A DNA stretch of 64,000 nucleotides from Tethya wilhelma (lineage: Eukaryota; Porifera; Demospongiae; Tethyida; Tethyidae), in NCBI GenBank assembly GCA_964030475.1, contig CAXIPT010000005.1, positions 6,211,714 to 6,275,713 of the forward strand. Direction: 5' to 3'. The first letter of the stretch is position 1, and each line of letters begins with the position of its first letter. Below, in pieces: positions 1 to 10,364 of this stretch. The notes beneath the pieces were generated by a model. The model was not told the origin of the DNA. It was given only the letters and a program-made list of their open reading frames with translations, and did no database searches. A program made the position numbers and the translations under genes.

Positions 1-120
1 TGGCAATTTAATTTCGCACACTGCATTGTTTATATGGGTGCATGTGCGTATAAAACTGTTTGGCGATTTGAAGAACAATGCGCCAATTCGCCAAATTTAC
101 CTGCTATACGGTACGTCATT
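1..120. mobile_element. Partial MITE, family B, in PCYT1 intron
   Basis: The segment carries short motifs of the type 'ggcgatttg' and 'gccaaatttacctgctata'. These recur at 30785-30978, 44683-44824 and 57393-57556. In the complete copies the two ends are inverted repeats built around a TATAG(T/C)GGGTAAATTTGG core. Here the left end lies outside the window. No coding potential is seen. A non-autonomous DNA transposon is the likely nature, inferred from the terminal inverted repeats and the dispersed copies. Confidence 0.5.
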
Positions 121-221
121 GTATACATTAGTCTCACTGGCTAGACATTTGTTTTTCTCCTCATGGAACATCTGAGCAGTGAGACTATGCATATAGCAGC
201 AATGCCATTTCCATCCTTTAG

Positions 222-1448
222 ATTGACTTTGTTGCCCATGACGACCTGCCCTACAACTGTGGTGACACTGAGGATATCTACAAGCACATCAAAGAAATAG
301 GCAAATTTGTACCCACTGAACGAACGCCTGGCATCTCAACGTCTGACATCATTGCTCGAATCGTCCGTGACTACAACATGTACGTGAGCAGGAACTTGGA
401 CAGAGGCTATTCCGCCAAGGATCTCAACGTGGGCTACATGAAGGTAAGCTACTAGGTGTTTGAAACTAGTGCAGCTTTGATAATGTGATTGCAATACGTA
501 CAGTGAACATCTAAACTATGTTTGATGCTTGTATTGGAGCTCTTGATTGCTGTCAATATTTGCATGTGCACTTGTTGCGAACAAAATAGAAGTTGTTTGC
601 CTTTTTATGAATTTTGACTCTTAATGTCATTTTGTGTGCATCTTGTATGGTTTTGTTGCGTTAATAACGTTAGAATGGCACATAGTGTGTGTATGTATGT
701 ATGTATGTGCCTGTGTCTGTGTTTCTTTGTAGGCTGGTGAGGTTCGTATTCGTAAGAAGATGAGCAATCTGAAGCACAAGATGGGGGAGTGGGAGGAGAG
801 GTCAATGGAGGGCATCAGAGGGTTCATCGGCCTCTTTGGAAGAGACGGACGTATCGTAAGTGAATCACTAGTTGCTGTGTTTTTATCTTCATAATTTTTT
901 TCCTGCATTCATTTGGCACACCATTTGCTTCACTATTATAATATACCGTATAGCACAAAATATTGGTGGGAATAAAATTTGGCGGATTGTCAAAAATTTC
1001 ATGATTGGCGGATTTTATTTTGGTGTTAGCGTATGAAGCAATAGATATATACTGTATGTGCATGCGCAAAAATGACTGTTTGGCAGATTTAATATTGGCA
1101 GATTTAATATTGACAGTCCTTACCAAAACGGCCAATCCGCCAAATTTTTGTGCTATATGTAGCACTTTCTTATTTGCCACAAACAATATACTTAGTAAGC
1201 TTTTATATGGAATACTGATTCATCGGGTATCTACGTACCTATCTGGCCAATTCTAGTTCATTGGGTATCTAGCTCAGACGGTGCTATCTATGTATCCCTG
1301 TGTTCTATAGGCCGAGTTCTTCCACAACCAGAAGGACAAGATCAAAGCCGCCTGGTCCCCAGTGGGTTCACCTTCAAGGTCTAATGACGATGGAGGAGTC
1401 TTTCCACACCTCACTGATGGAGCACATGAGTCCGACAACGAAGATTAA
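222..1448 (+). CDS. PCYT1: CTP:phosphocholine cytidylyltransferase, C-terminal exons (5' partial)
   Basis: This enzyme converts phosphocholine and CTP to CDP-choline, the rate-limiting step of the Kennedy pathway for phosphatidylcholine. Three exons are visible: 222-443, 733-855 and 1311-1448. All are in phase 0 and joined by GT-AG introns, giving 160 residues. The first exon has the end of the catalytic domain, including the nucleotidyltransferase motif [11 protein letters not shown] and the run VAHDDLPYN. The second encodes the lysine/arginine-rich amphipathic membrane-binding helix region, and the third ends in a short acidic serine-containing tail (HESDNED). The tail is shorter than the phosphorylated C-terminus of vertebrate PCYT1A. 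The 5' exons, with the HSGH motif, lie left of the window. The gene converges on NCBP2 with 148 bases between stop codons. Family assignment is firm; the A/B paralogue cannot be decided. Confidence 0.93.
946..1160. mobile_element. MITE, family A
   Basis: A palindrome-ended element lies inside the last PCYT1 intron. It begins near TAGCACAAAATATTGG and ends near CAAATTTTTGTGCTATA, so its ends are inverted repeats. Two further copies, with the same internal order of GGCGGATTTTATTTTGG and GGCAGATT(T) motifs, lie at 46914-47124 and 47452-47660. No open reading frame belongs to it. Confidence 0.7.
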
Positions 1449-1596
1449 AGGAATTTATTTATAAGAAAATTAAGTTTAATATTTATTTCTTTTCTTTTCT
1501 TTTTAACGCACGCCATGCACCATTGGTTGTGTACACAAACTATTGACAGGTTTGACAGTTTTTGAAAAATTATATTAATTTTATGCACAATGAATT

Positions 1597-2526
1597 TCAG
1601 TGTTCCATAGTTCTATCATCCCCTCCACCTCCCCCTCCTTCACTGGTGAACGAAGTGTCCATTCCTTTCTTGTGCATGTGACGGACGGTGGCTCCACCAA
1701 ACCCACCTCTATCTGCATCATAGTCCATACGATACTCGTCCCTCACCTAACAATGGAATGTGTGCACGCATGTACAGTAGCTAATAGTAACTCTAATAGT
1801 AGCACACCTTCTCACACATGTGGAGTGCATCGAGGAGACATAGAAAGAGAACAAGAGGAAGAAATGCTAAGAGGATGACCGACTAATAATCTATAAGGTT
1901 TGGGTTTGCATGCAAATCTCTGCTAAACTTTTCTCCCAGAATGATCCTCCTCTTTCTACAGTTCCTTGATAAATGTCACTCTATTGAGCTAAGGAATGGT
2001 GTCCTACCTGTCCTCCTGACTTTCCTCTGCCATATTGCCTTCCTTCTACGAAACCAATGTCCCAATCAGCTCTTATAATTCTGTCGTCCAGTTTTGTACC
2101 ACTGATGTACTGGATAGCACCCCGGGCTCCAGTTTGAGTGTAGTACCTGGTCAATTAAACCAGTTTAAGAATCCAACAGAGGAGAAGAAAATAAACACAT
2201 TTTTTAACTCTAAATTTCCAAACAGATAAGGAAAAAGGATACTCGACAAAACAGAATCCACAAGGTGTCTTCTTGACGCGATCAAGACCCATGATCACCC
2301 TCTTTACCTCTCCACACAGTGAGAAGAGCTCGTAGATCTGATCCTCGGTGGTGTAGAAGGAGAGGTTGCCGACGTACAGGGTCAGACTCTTGGCTAGCTT
2401 CTCCTGGTAGTCTTCATTGGAGAGCTATGCACACAGAGGTGGGCATTATTTAGAATCTTACTCGATACGGATATACAGCTCACTTACACCGCTCTTGTGG
2501 TCGACATACTGACTCTTAACACTCAT
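1597..2526 (-). CDS. NCBP2: Nuclear cap-binding protein subunit 2 (CBP20)
   Basis: This is the small subunit of the nuclear cap-binding complex, which binds the m7G cap of Pol II transcripts with CBP80 and supports splicing and export. Exons in transcript order are 2488-2526, 2243-2424, 2008-2146 and 1597-1746. All join in phase, giving 169 residues (human about 156). The RRM is obvious: RNP2 is [10 protein letters not shown] and RNP1 is CGFCFVEYY, followed by the family-specific [10 protein letters not shown] and the cap-contacting tail [18 protein letters not shown]. The C-terminus ends in a glycine-rich stretch. The N-terminus is short and lacks the start of the vertebrate protein; an alternative upstream start is possible. 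The gene is convergent with PCYT1. About 190 bases separate its start from the divergent esterase gene at 2714, so the two may share a promoter region. Confidence 0.95.
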
Positions 2527-2713
2527 GGTGAACAGTAGGGGATACCAGTTGCCTCCTTCCCCCCTCAATGCGATGATAGAACGCAACAGCAGTTCGCCTA
2601 TCAACTTCAAATAATGACGTAATGGGTTGGTCCAGTCCACGTGCAGCCCAGCCCACTTAACGAGCCCCTCCCACGTATGAATTGGTCACATGAAGCTTGC
2701 ATTGTGAACAATC

Positions 2714-4586
2714 ATGAAGCTGTTGCTTGTCTCTCTCGCCTTTTTCCTCACTCTAGAGGTTGGTTGTCAGGCCATGAATATCAAGAATGCCACACTAGTA
2801 GTGCTAGAAAATGCAGCACAGCCATCTGTGGTAAGAAACTCTCTCAAAGATCATTCTTCATCTTGGATGATTTATCTGTGGTCCATCATCTCCAGGGTGC
2901 CATGTGTCTTGATGGATCTCCAACTGGTTACTACATTCGCAAGGGAGAAGGAGATGGAGCCAAGAAGTGGATCCTTCATCTTGGGGGTGGAGGGTGGTGC
3001 AATGACACCACTGAATGTTACAAGAGGAGTAAGACCTGGCTAGGTTCATCAAAGACATGGCCCAAGACTTACGATCTGAATGGACTTCTTTCTGATAATA
3101 AGACTGTCAATCCTGATTTCTACAACTGGAATATTGTCTATATGATGTACTGTGATGGAGCATCCTTTGCCAGTGAACTGTGAGTTCAGTGATAAATGGG
3201 TCCATTGTTAACTCGTATGTACCTTATACCTTCTGTTCTTGCAGAGCTAAGCCTGTGACTTACAACAACACAAAGCTGTATTTCAGGTACGTTTAGTTGA
3301 AAGGAATTGATTATTCCACCATCTTTATCTCTCTTTCTTTCTCTTCAGAGGAAGGAGAAACCTTCATGCTCAACTGATGGACTTGAGGAAAAATTACAAT
3401 TTGGGTAATGCAACTGATGTTGTCTTCACTGGATGTTCAGGTAGTACTGAAAATGGGGAAAAAATGCAATCATAAAAATAAGTGAAAAAAATTACTAAAC
3501 TTTGCACGTTGTTGTCCAGCTGGAGGTCTAGCTGTGTATCTCCATGCCGATGCTATTAGGGTGCAATTCTCTAGGACTGTCAAGTTTAGAGCTTTTCCTG
3601 ATGCTGGGTAAGGTCACCTATATACAGTAACTTATAGAGTTGAAAACTATCCATATGGATCTATAAATGTTGCAGTTTCTTCCTTGACATAAAGAACTAC
3701 AAGACAAAGAATTTCACTTTCCGTGAAGGAGCAAACTACAGTGAGTGCATTGAACTGTGCAGAAATGTATGCTTAATAATGCTCAGCAATTTTCTGTTGC
3801 AGCATTTCACTTCCAGAACTGCAGTGGAGGCGTAAACCGAGGTTGTCTTCAAGCTATGAAGAAGAATGAAACATGGAAATGTTTCTTTGCTCCTGTAAGT
3901 AGTCTGAGGTCTATCATATAAATGATCACAAGTGCTTGCTATGGATGCAGCAGGCTAGCAGCACGCTATATATATATGCATTCTCATTTTACTATTGTTC
4001 AATTCCAAACACATTATTAGACTCAATCGTGAGATTTAATATGACATTGTACACACACAATGTCAATGTCATTAATTTTGTTCAATTCTACATCTGCAGT
4101 ACTCATACAAATACATCAGGACTCCGATATTCGTACTCAACTCTCTTTATGACACAGCTCAGCTACAGGGCATCTATGACCTCCCTTGTCTCCCACCAAA
4201 CTGTAGCAAGCAAGAGTTAGATTCACTGGACTATTTCAGAGAGGCAAGCTTCGAATAAAGTGGCTAGTATGTCATTTAATCACAGATTTCACATTTCCTG
4301 TATCTATGCTTTGTAGGAGATGGTAGCAGAAGCAGATCCAGTGATAAACTCTCCTTATACAAATGGCTATATGTTTGACTCATGCCTTGTGCATTGTCAG
4401 ACACTCGATGATAAAACTTGGATGAGCTACACTGTTGGTGGTGACACTATTCAGAAGGCCTTCTCTAAGTGGTACTTTGGTAAGTGGGACACCACCAGCA
4501 GCAGAGTGAAGCTTCTGGACTGTGACGACTATCCCTGCAATCCAACATGCCCAAAGGCCCGTACGCTTGCATTTGATAGTTGGTAA
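2714..4586 (+). CDS. Secreted pectin-acetylesterase/Notum-family esterase, array gene A
   Basis: This is an alpha/beta-hydrolase of the PAE/Notum family, predicted to be a secreted carboxylesterase or deacetylase. Exons: 2714-2830, 2896-3179, 3245-3286, 3349-3440, 3520-3607, 3676-3740, 3803-3894, 4100-4243 and 4317-4586, encoding 397 residues. A signal peptide (MKLLLVSLAFFLTLEVGCQA) is followed by the family block MCLDGSPTGYYI, the oxyanion-loop motif GGGGWCN, and YNWNIVYMMYCDGASF. The catalytic triad is the Ser in TGCSAGG, an Asp in FVLNSLYDTAQL and the His in SCLVHCQ. Many paired cysteines and N-glycosylation sequons fit an extracellular protein. Plant members deacetylate pectin and animal Notum deacylates Wnt; the substrate here is unknown. 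The intron before the last exon starts with GC instead of GT (4244-4245). The first intron is 65 bases and shifts the frame if retained. Confidence 0.88.
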
Positions 4587-4823
4587 ATGCAAACTAAGAA
4601 TACTAAATTTTTGCAGAACAATTATTTGTAATACTTATAGTTCTCTTTGTGTGCTGCTGAACTCCTCTCGTAAATATGTTTACAATGTCATGTGTACCTA
4701 ATTTGAGTTTTTCTTTAATTAATGCTAATTATATAAATTAACTATGACGTAATGGACAGGGGGAGGGGTTACAGCCCCTCCCACTATATAGCTTGCAAAG
4801 GTCACAATTCAAGACAGCCAACC

Positions 4824-6591
4824 ATGAAGCTGGTGTCCCTCTCACCCATAGTACTCCTTACTCTAGTGGTTGGTTGTCAGGCCAACATCAAGAATGCAAC
4901 ACTAGTACTGCTAAAAGATGCAGCACAGCCATCTGTGGTAAGAAACTCACTAGAAATATTCATCTTGGATGGTTTATCTGTGGTCCATCATCTCCAGGGT
5001 GCCATGTGTCTTGATGGGTCTCCAACTGGCTACTACATTCGCAAGGGAGAAGGTGATGGAGTCAAGAAGTGGATCCTTCATCTTGGGGGTGGAGGGTGGT
5101 GCAATGACACCACTGAGTGTTACAACAGAAGTAAGACCTGGCTAGGTTCATCAAAGACATGGGCTAAGAGTACAAGTCTTGATGGACTTCTTTCCGATAA
5201 CAAGACTGTCAATCCTGATTTCTACAACTGGAACATTGTCTATATGATGTACTGTGATGGAGCATCCTTTGCCAATGAACTGTGAGTTCAATGATAAATG
5301 GGTCCATTGTTAACTCATACCTTTCGTTCGTACAGAGCAAAGCCTGTGATATACAACAATACAAAACTGTACTTCAGGTACGTTTTAACAATATGGTATA
5401 AATTCCATTATCTTAGCAGCAATGTCTTTTTATTTATTGTTTCTCTTCAGAGGGAGAAGAAACCTTCGTGCTCAACTGATGGACTTGGAGAAAACTTACA
5501 ATTTGGGCAGTGCAATTGATGTTGTCTTCACTGGGTGTTCAGGTATGCTACAAACTAATGAGATGATGGTCCTATAGATATCATTCAGCTTACCCTGGTA
5601 CACACAGCTGGTGGTCTAGCCGTGTATCTCCATGCCGATGCTGTTAGGGTGGAATTCTCTGACACTGTCAGGTTTAGAGCTTTTCCTGATGCTGGGTAAG
5701 GTCACCTATGTACAGTAACTAATAGAGTTGAAAACTATCAGTATAGATCTATAAATGTTGCAGTTTCTTTCTTGATATGAAGAATTACAAGACAAATGAG
5801 TTCACTATCCGTAAATTTGTAAACCACAGTAAGTGTATCAAACCACATGCAGTGTACACATGCATGATTGTGAACATGCTTTAATTTTTTTGTTGCAGCA
5901 TTTGCCTTCCAGAACTGTAGTGGAGGCGTAAACCAAGACTGTCTCAAAGCTATGAAGAAAAATGAAACATGGAAGTGTTTCTTTGCTCCTGTAAGTGGTC
6001 TGAAGTCTATCCTATAAAATTAATGATCACATGCAAGACTTATAGTTGAGAGTACAATAATTATATTCTTAGAGTAACACATCTTTTATTGTTCCGTTCC
6101 ACAGTACTCTTACAAATACATCAGGACTCCGATATTCGTACTCAACTCTCTTTATGACACAGCTCAGCTGAAGGGCATCTATGGCCTTCCTTGTCTCCCA
6201 CCAAACTGTAGCAAGCAAGAGTTGGATTCAATGGACTATTTCAGAGAGGTGGGCTTATAACTAAAGTGGAAAAAAATTATAGTCACAAAATCATACAGAT
6301 ACTGTTCGTGGTATGTACATGTATGCTTTGTAGGAGATGGTAGCAGAAGCAGATCCAGTGTTAAACTCTCCTCGTACAAATGGATTTCTATTTGACTCGT
6401 GCCTGGTCCATTGTCAGACACTGTATGATGAAACTTGGACCAGCTATTCTGTCGGTGGTGACACTATTCAGAAGGCCTTCTCAAAGTGGTACTTTGGTGA
6501 GTGGGACACCACTGGCAGCAGAGTGAGGCTTCTGGACTGTGACGACTATCCCTGCAACCCAACCTGCCCAAAGGCCCACGAAGGAGAATAA
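4824..6591 (+). CDS. Secreted pectin-acetylesterase/Notum-family esterase, array gene B
   Basis: This is the second gene of the array, with the same nine-exon structure as gene A: 4824-4937, 4998-5281, 5336-5377, 5451-5542, 5608-5695, 5764-5828, 5899-5990, 6105-6248 and 6334-6591 (392 residues). It has a signal peptide (MKLVSLSPIVLLTLVVGCQA), the GGGGWCN oxyanion motif, the TGCSAGG nucleophile, the Asp in NSLYDTAQL and the His in CLVHCQ. All introns are GT-AG, including the last, which is GC-AG in gene A. The first intron is 60 bases, a multiple of three, and contains no stop, so a retained-intron protein would stay in frame. Splicing is favoured because it restores the spacing between the lead-in and the MCLDGSP block. 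The gene starts about 240 bases after gene A stops. An AATAAA signal lies at 6630-6635. Confidence 0.88.
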
Positions 6592-6629
6592 TGATTATTG
6601 CTTTTAAATAACTGAGGAGTTAATTATAC

Positions 6630-6635
6630 AATAAA
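6630..6635 (+). terminator. Polyadenylation signal of esterase gene B
   Basis: An AATAAA hexamer lies 39 bases after the stop codon of gene B. The same hexamer is found at 10196-10201 in the repeated copy. Confidence 0.5.
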
Positions 6636-6733
6636 TTAATAGTCCTGATTGTGTTGCTGAACCTATTAAAGAAACACTTTTACTTAAATATCCATGATTG
6701 TACCAAGATTACACTAAATAATGATGACCTAAN

Positions 6734-7069
6734 AGAGACCTTCTCACTGACCAGCTACGGTGACGACACATTTAATGCAACAGCTTCTGTCTTGTACCGA
6801 AGCTGCACATGTGGCCGGCGCCAATGGACATGTTCTGGACAGTTTGATAACGTGTTCTCTCAAAGCACTAGAGAAGTACAACAAGGTTTGTAACGTGTGA
6901 ATAAATCACAACTGCATGTGGTCTTGTCACCAATCATAGCTCGGTTAATTGTATGTGATTCATATTTCTTTTCCTTTTCTGTCGTTTGTATTTTTGCATG
7001 CACACATCGATTAGGCCAACCTGTTGTTCTATCTGTCGAGGTAAGAGCTAGGTCTATTGATGATTGTCA
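6734..7069 (+). other. Unrelated fragment between single Ns with two exon-like blocks
   Basis: This 336-base stretch is bounded by N at 6733 and N at 7070 and belongs neither to gene B's tail nor to gene A. It contains a plausible acceptor (TGACCAG) followed by an open frame reading TVTTHLMQQLLSCTEAAHVA and onward to KALEKYNK, then a donor-like GTTTGT. A short exon ANLLFYLSR follows between an AG and a GTAAGA. The helical, leucine-rich character suggests an alpha-solenoid or similar protein, but I do not recognise the family. Its bracketing by Ns and by duplicated sequence suggests it was brought here during assembly. Confidence 0.45.
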
Positions 7070-7085
7070 NCACGTTGTTGTCCAG

Positions 7086-8152
7086 CTGGAGGTCTAGCTG
7101 TGTATCTCCATGCCGATGCTATTAGGGTGCAATTCTCTAGGACTGTCAAGTTTAGAGCTTTTCCTGATGCTGGGTAAGGTCACCTATATACAGTAACTTA
7201 TAGAGTTGAAAACTATCCATATGGATCTATAAATGTTGCAGTTTCTTCCTTGACATAAAGAACTACAAGACAAAGAATTTCACTTTCCGTGAAGGAGCAA
7301 ACTACAGTGAGTGCATTGAACTGTGCAGAAATGTATGCTTAATAATGCTCAGCAATTTTCTGTTGCAGCATTTCACTTCCAGAACTGCAGTGGAGGCGTA
7401 AACCGAGGTTGTCTTCAAGCTATGAAGAAGAATGAAACATGGAAATGTTTCTTTGCTCCTGTAAGTAGTCTGAGGTCTATCATATAAATGATCACAAGTG
7501 CTTGCTATGGATGCAGCAGGCTAGCAGCACGCTATATATATATGCATTCTCATTTTACTATTGTTCAATTCCAAACACATTATTAGACTCAATCGTGAGA
7601 TTTAATATGACATTGTACACACACAATGTCAATGTCATTAATTTTGTTCAATTCTACATCTGCAGTACTCATACAAATACATCAGGACTCCGATATTCGT
7701 ACTCAACTCTCTTTATGACACAGCTCAGCTACAGGGCATCTATGACCTCCCTTGTCTCCCACCAAACTGTAGCAAGCAAGAGTTAGATTCACTGGACTAT
7801 TTCAGAGAGGCAAGCTTCGAATAAAGTGGCTAGTATGTCATTTAATCACAGATTTCACATTTCCTGTATCTATGCTTTGTAGGAGATGGTAGCAGAAGCA
7901 GATCCAGTGATAAACTCTCCTTATACAAATGGCTATATGTTTGACTCATGCCTTGTGCATTGTCAGACACTCGATGATAAAACTTGGATGAGCTACACTG
8001 TTGGTGGTGACACTATTCAGAAGGCCTTCTCTAAGTGGTACTTTGGTAAGTGGGACACCACCAGCAGCAGAGTGAAGCTTCTGGACTGTGACGACTATCC
8101 CTGCAATCCAACATGCCCAAAGGCCCGTACGCTTGCATTTGATAGTTGGTAA
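7086..8152 (+). pseudogene. Repeated 3' half of esterase gene A (exons 5-9 only)
   Basis: This holds the last five exons of gene A, at 7086-7173, 7242-7306, 7369-7460, 7666-7809 and 7883-8152. The frame and the GC donor (7810-7811) are identical. No signal peptide, oxyanion motif or nucleophile elbow start is present, because the first four exons are missing to the left of N7070. Alone it could not encode a secreted active esterase. It is either an artefact or a truncated duplicate. Confidence 0.8.
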
Positions 8153-8389
8153 ATGCAAACTAAGAATACTAAATTTTTGCAGAACAATTATTTGTAATAC
8201 TTATAGTTCTCTTTGTGTGCTGCTGAACTCCTCTCGTAAATATGTTTACAATGTCATGTGTACCTAATTTGAGTTTTTCTTTAATTAATGCTAATTATAT
8301 AAATTAACTATGACGTAATGGACAGGGGGAGGGGTTACAGCCCCTCCCACTATATAGCTTGCAAAGGTCACAATTCAAGACAGCCAACC

Positions 8390-10157
8390 ATGAAGCTGGT
8401 GTCCCTCTCACCCATAGTACTCCTTACTCTAGTGGTTGGTTGTCAGGCCAACATCAAGAATGCAACACTAGTACTGCTAAAAGATGCAGCACAGCCATCT
8501 GTGGTAAGAAACTCACTAGAAATATTCATCTTGGATGGTTTATCTGTGGTCCATCATCTCCAGGGTGCCATGTGTCTTGATGGGTCTCCAACTGGCTACT
8601 ACATTCGCAAGGGAGAAGGTGATGGAGTCAAGAAGTGGATCCTTCATCTTGGGGGTGGAGGGTGGTGCAATGACACCACTGAGTGTTACAACAGAAGTAA
8701 GACCTGGCTAGGTTCATCAAAGACATGGGCTAAGAGTACAAGTCTTGATGGACTTCTTTCCGATAACAAGACTGTCAATCCTGATTTCTACAACTGGAAC
8801 ATTGTCTATATGATGTACTGTGATGGAGCATCCTTTGCCAATGAACTGTGAGTTCAATGATAAATGGGTCCATTGTTAACTCATACCTTTCGTTCGTACA
8901 GAGCAAAGCCTGTGATATACAACAATACAAAACTGTACTTCAGGTACGTTTTAACAATATGGTATAAATTCCATTATCTTAGCAGCAATGTCTTTTTATT
9001 TATTGTTTCTCTTCAGAGGGAGAAGAAACCTTCGTGCTCAACTGATGGACTTGGAGAAAACTTACAATTTGGGCAGTGCAATTGATGTTGTCTTCACTGG
9101 GTGTTCAGGTATGCTACAAACTAATGAGATGATGGTCCTATAGATATCATTCAGCTTACCCTGGTACACACAGCTGGTGGTCTAGCCGTGTATCTCCATG
9201 CCGATGCTGTTAGGGTGGAATTCTCTGACACTGTCAGGTTTAGAGCTTTTCCTGATGCTGGGTAAGGTCACCTATGTACAGTAACTAATAGAGTTGAAAA
9301 CTATCAGTATAGATCTATAAATGTTGCAGTTTCTTTCTTGATATGAAGAATTACAAGACAAATGAGTTCACTATCCGTAAATTTGTAAACCACAGTAAGT
9401 GTATCAAACCACATGCAGTGTACACATGCATGATTGTGAACATGCTTTAATTTTTTTGTTGCAGCATTTGCCTTCCAGAACTGTAGTGGAGGCGTAAACC
9501 AAGACTGTCTCAAAGCTATGAAGAAAAATGAAACATGGAAGTGTTTCTTTGCTCCTGTAAGTGGTCTGAAGTCTATCCTATAAAATTAATGATCACATGC
9601 AAGACTTATAGTTGAGAGTACAATAATTATATTCTTAGAGTAACACATCTTTTATTGTTCCGTTCCACAGTACTCTTACAAATACATCAGGACTCCGATA
9701 TTCGTACTCAACTCTCTTTATGACACAGCTCAGCTGAAGGGCATCTATGGCCTTCCTTGTCTCCCACCAAACTGTAGCAAGCAAGAGTTGGATTCAATGG
9801 ACTATTTCAGAGAGGTGGGCTTATAACTAAAGTGGAAAAAAATTATAGTCACAAAATCATACAGATACTGTTCGTGGTATGTACATGTATGCTTTGTAGG
9901 AGATGGTAGCAGAAGCAGATCCAGTGTTAAACTCTCCTCGTACAAATGGATTTCTATTTGACTCGTGCCTGGTCCATTGTCAGACACTGTATGATGAAAC
10001 TTGGACCAGCTATTCTGTCGGTGGTGACACTATTCAGAAGGCCTTCTCAAAGTGGTACTTTGGTGAGTGGGACACCACTGGCAGCAGAGTGAGGCTTCTG
10101 GACTGTGACGACTATCCCTGCAACCCAACCTGCCCAAAGGCCCACGAAGGAGAATAA
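8390..10157 (+). CDS. Second copy of esterase gene B
   Basis: This is an exact copy of gene B, with exons 8390-8503, 8564-8847, 8902-8943, 9017-9108, 9174-9261, 9330-9394, 9465-9556, 9671-9814 and 9900-10157. It encodes the same 392-residue secreted PAE/Notum-like esterase with an intact signal peptide and Ser-Asp-His triad. Absence of even silent differences across more than 3 kb, introns included, makes a collapsed or duplicated assembly path more likely than a separate gene. If real, it would give the array four complete genes. Confidence 0.6.
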
Positions 10158-10364
10158 TGATTATTGCTTTTAAATAACTGAGGAGTTAATTATACAATAA
10201 ATTAATAGTCCTGATTGTGTTGCTGAACCTATTAAAGAAACACTTTTACTTAAATATCCATGATTGTACCAAGATTACACTAAATAATGATGACCTAATA
10301 GTACCTTGCTGCACAGCCCCACCCACTAATGAGCTCCTCCCACTAGCTTGCAAAGGTCACCTGC

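Larger units (their letters stand above)
7071..10298. repeat. Apparently perfect 3228-base repeat of 3505-6732
   Basis: Every position I compared from 7071 to 10298 equals the base 3566 positions earlier, including introns, the GC splice donor and intergenic DNA. The repeat begins inside intron 4 of gene A and ends where N6733 interrupts the first copy. After 10298 the sequence continues as if it followed 6732 directly (GATGACCTAA then TAGTACC). Removing 6733-10298 therefore leaves one continuous array. A redundant assembly insertion or a very recent duplication would explain it. Confidence 0.9.
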
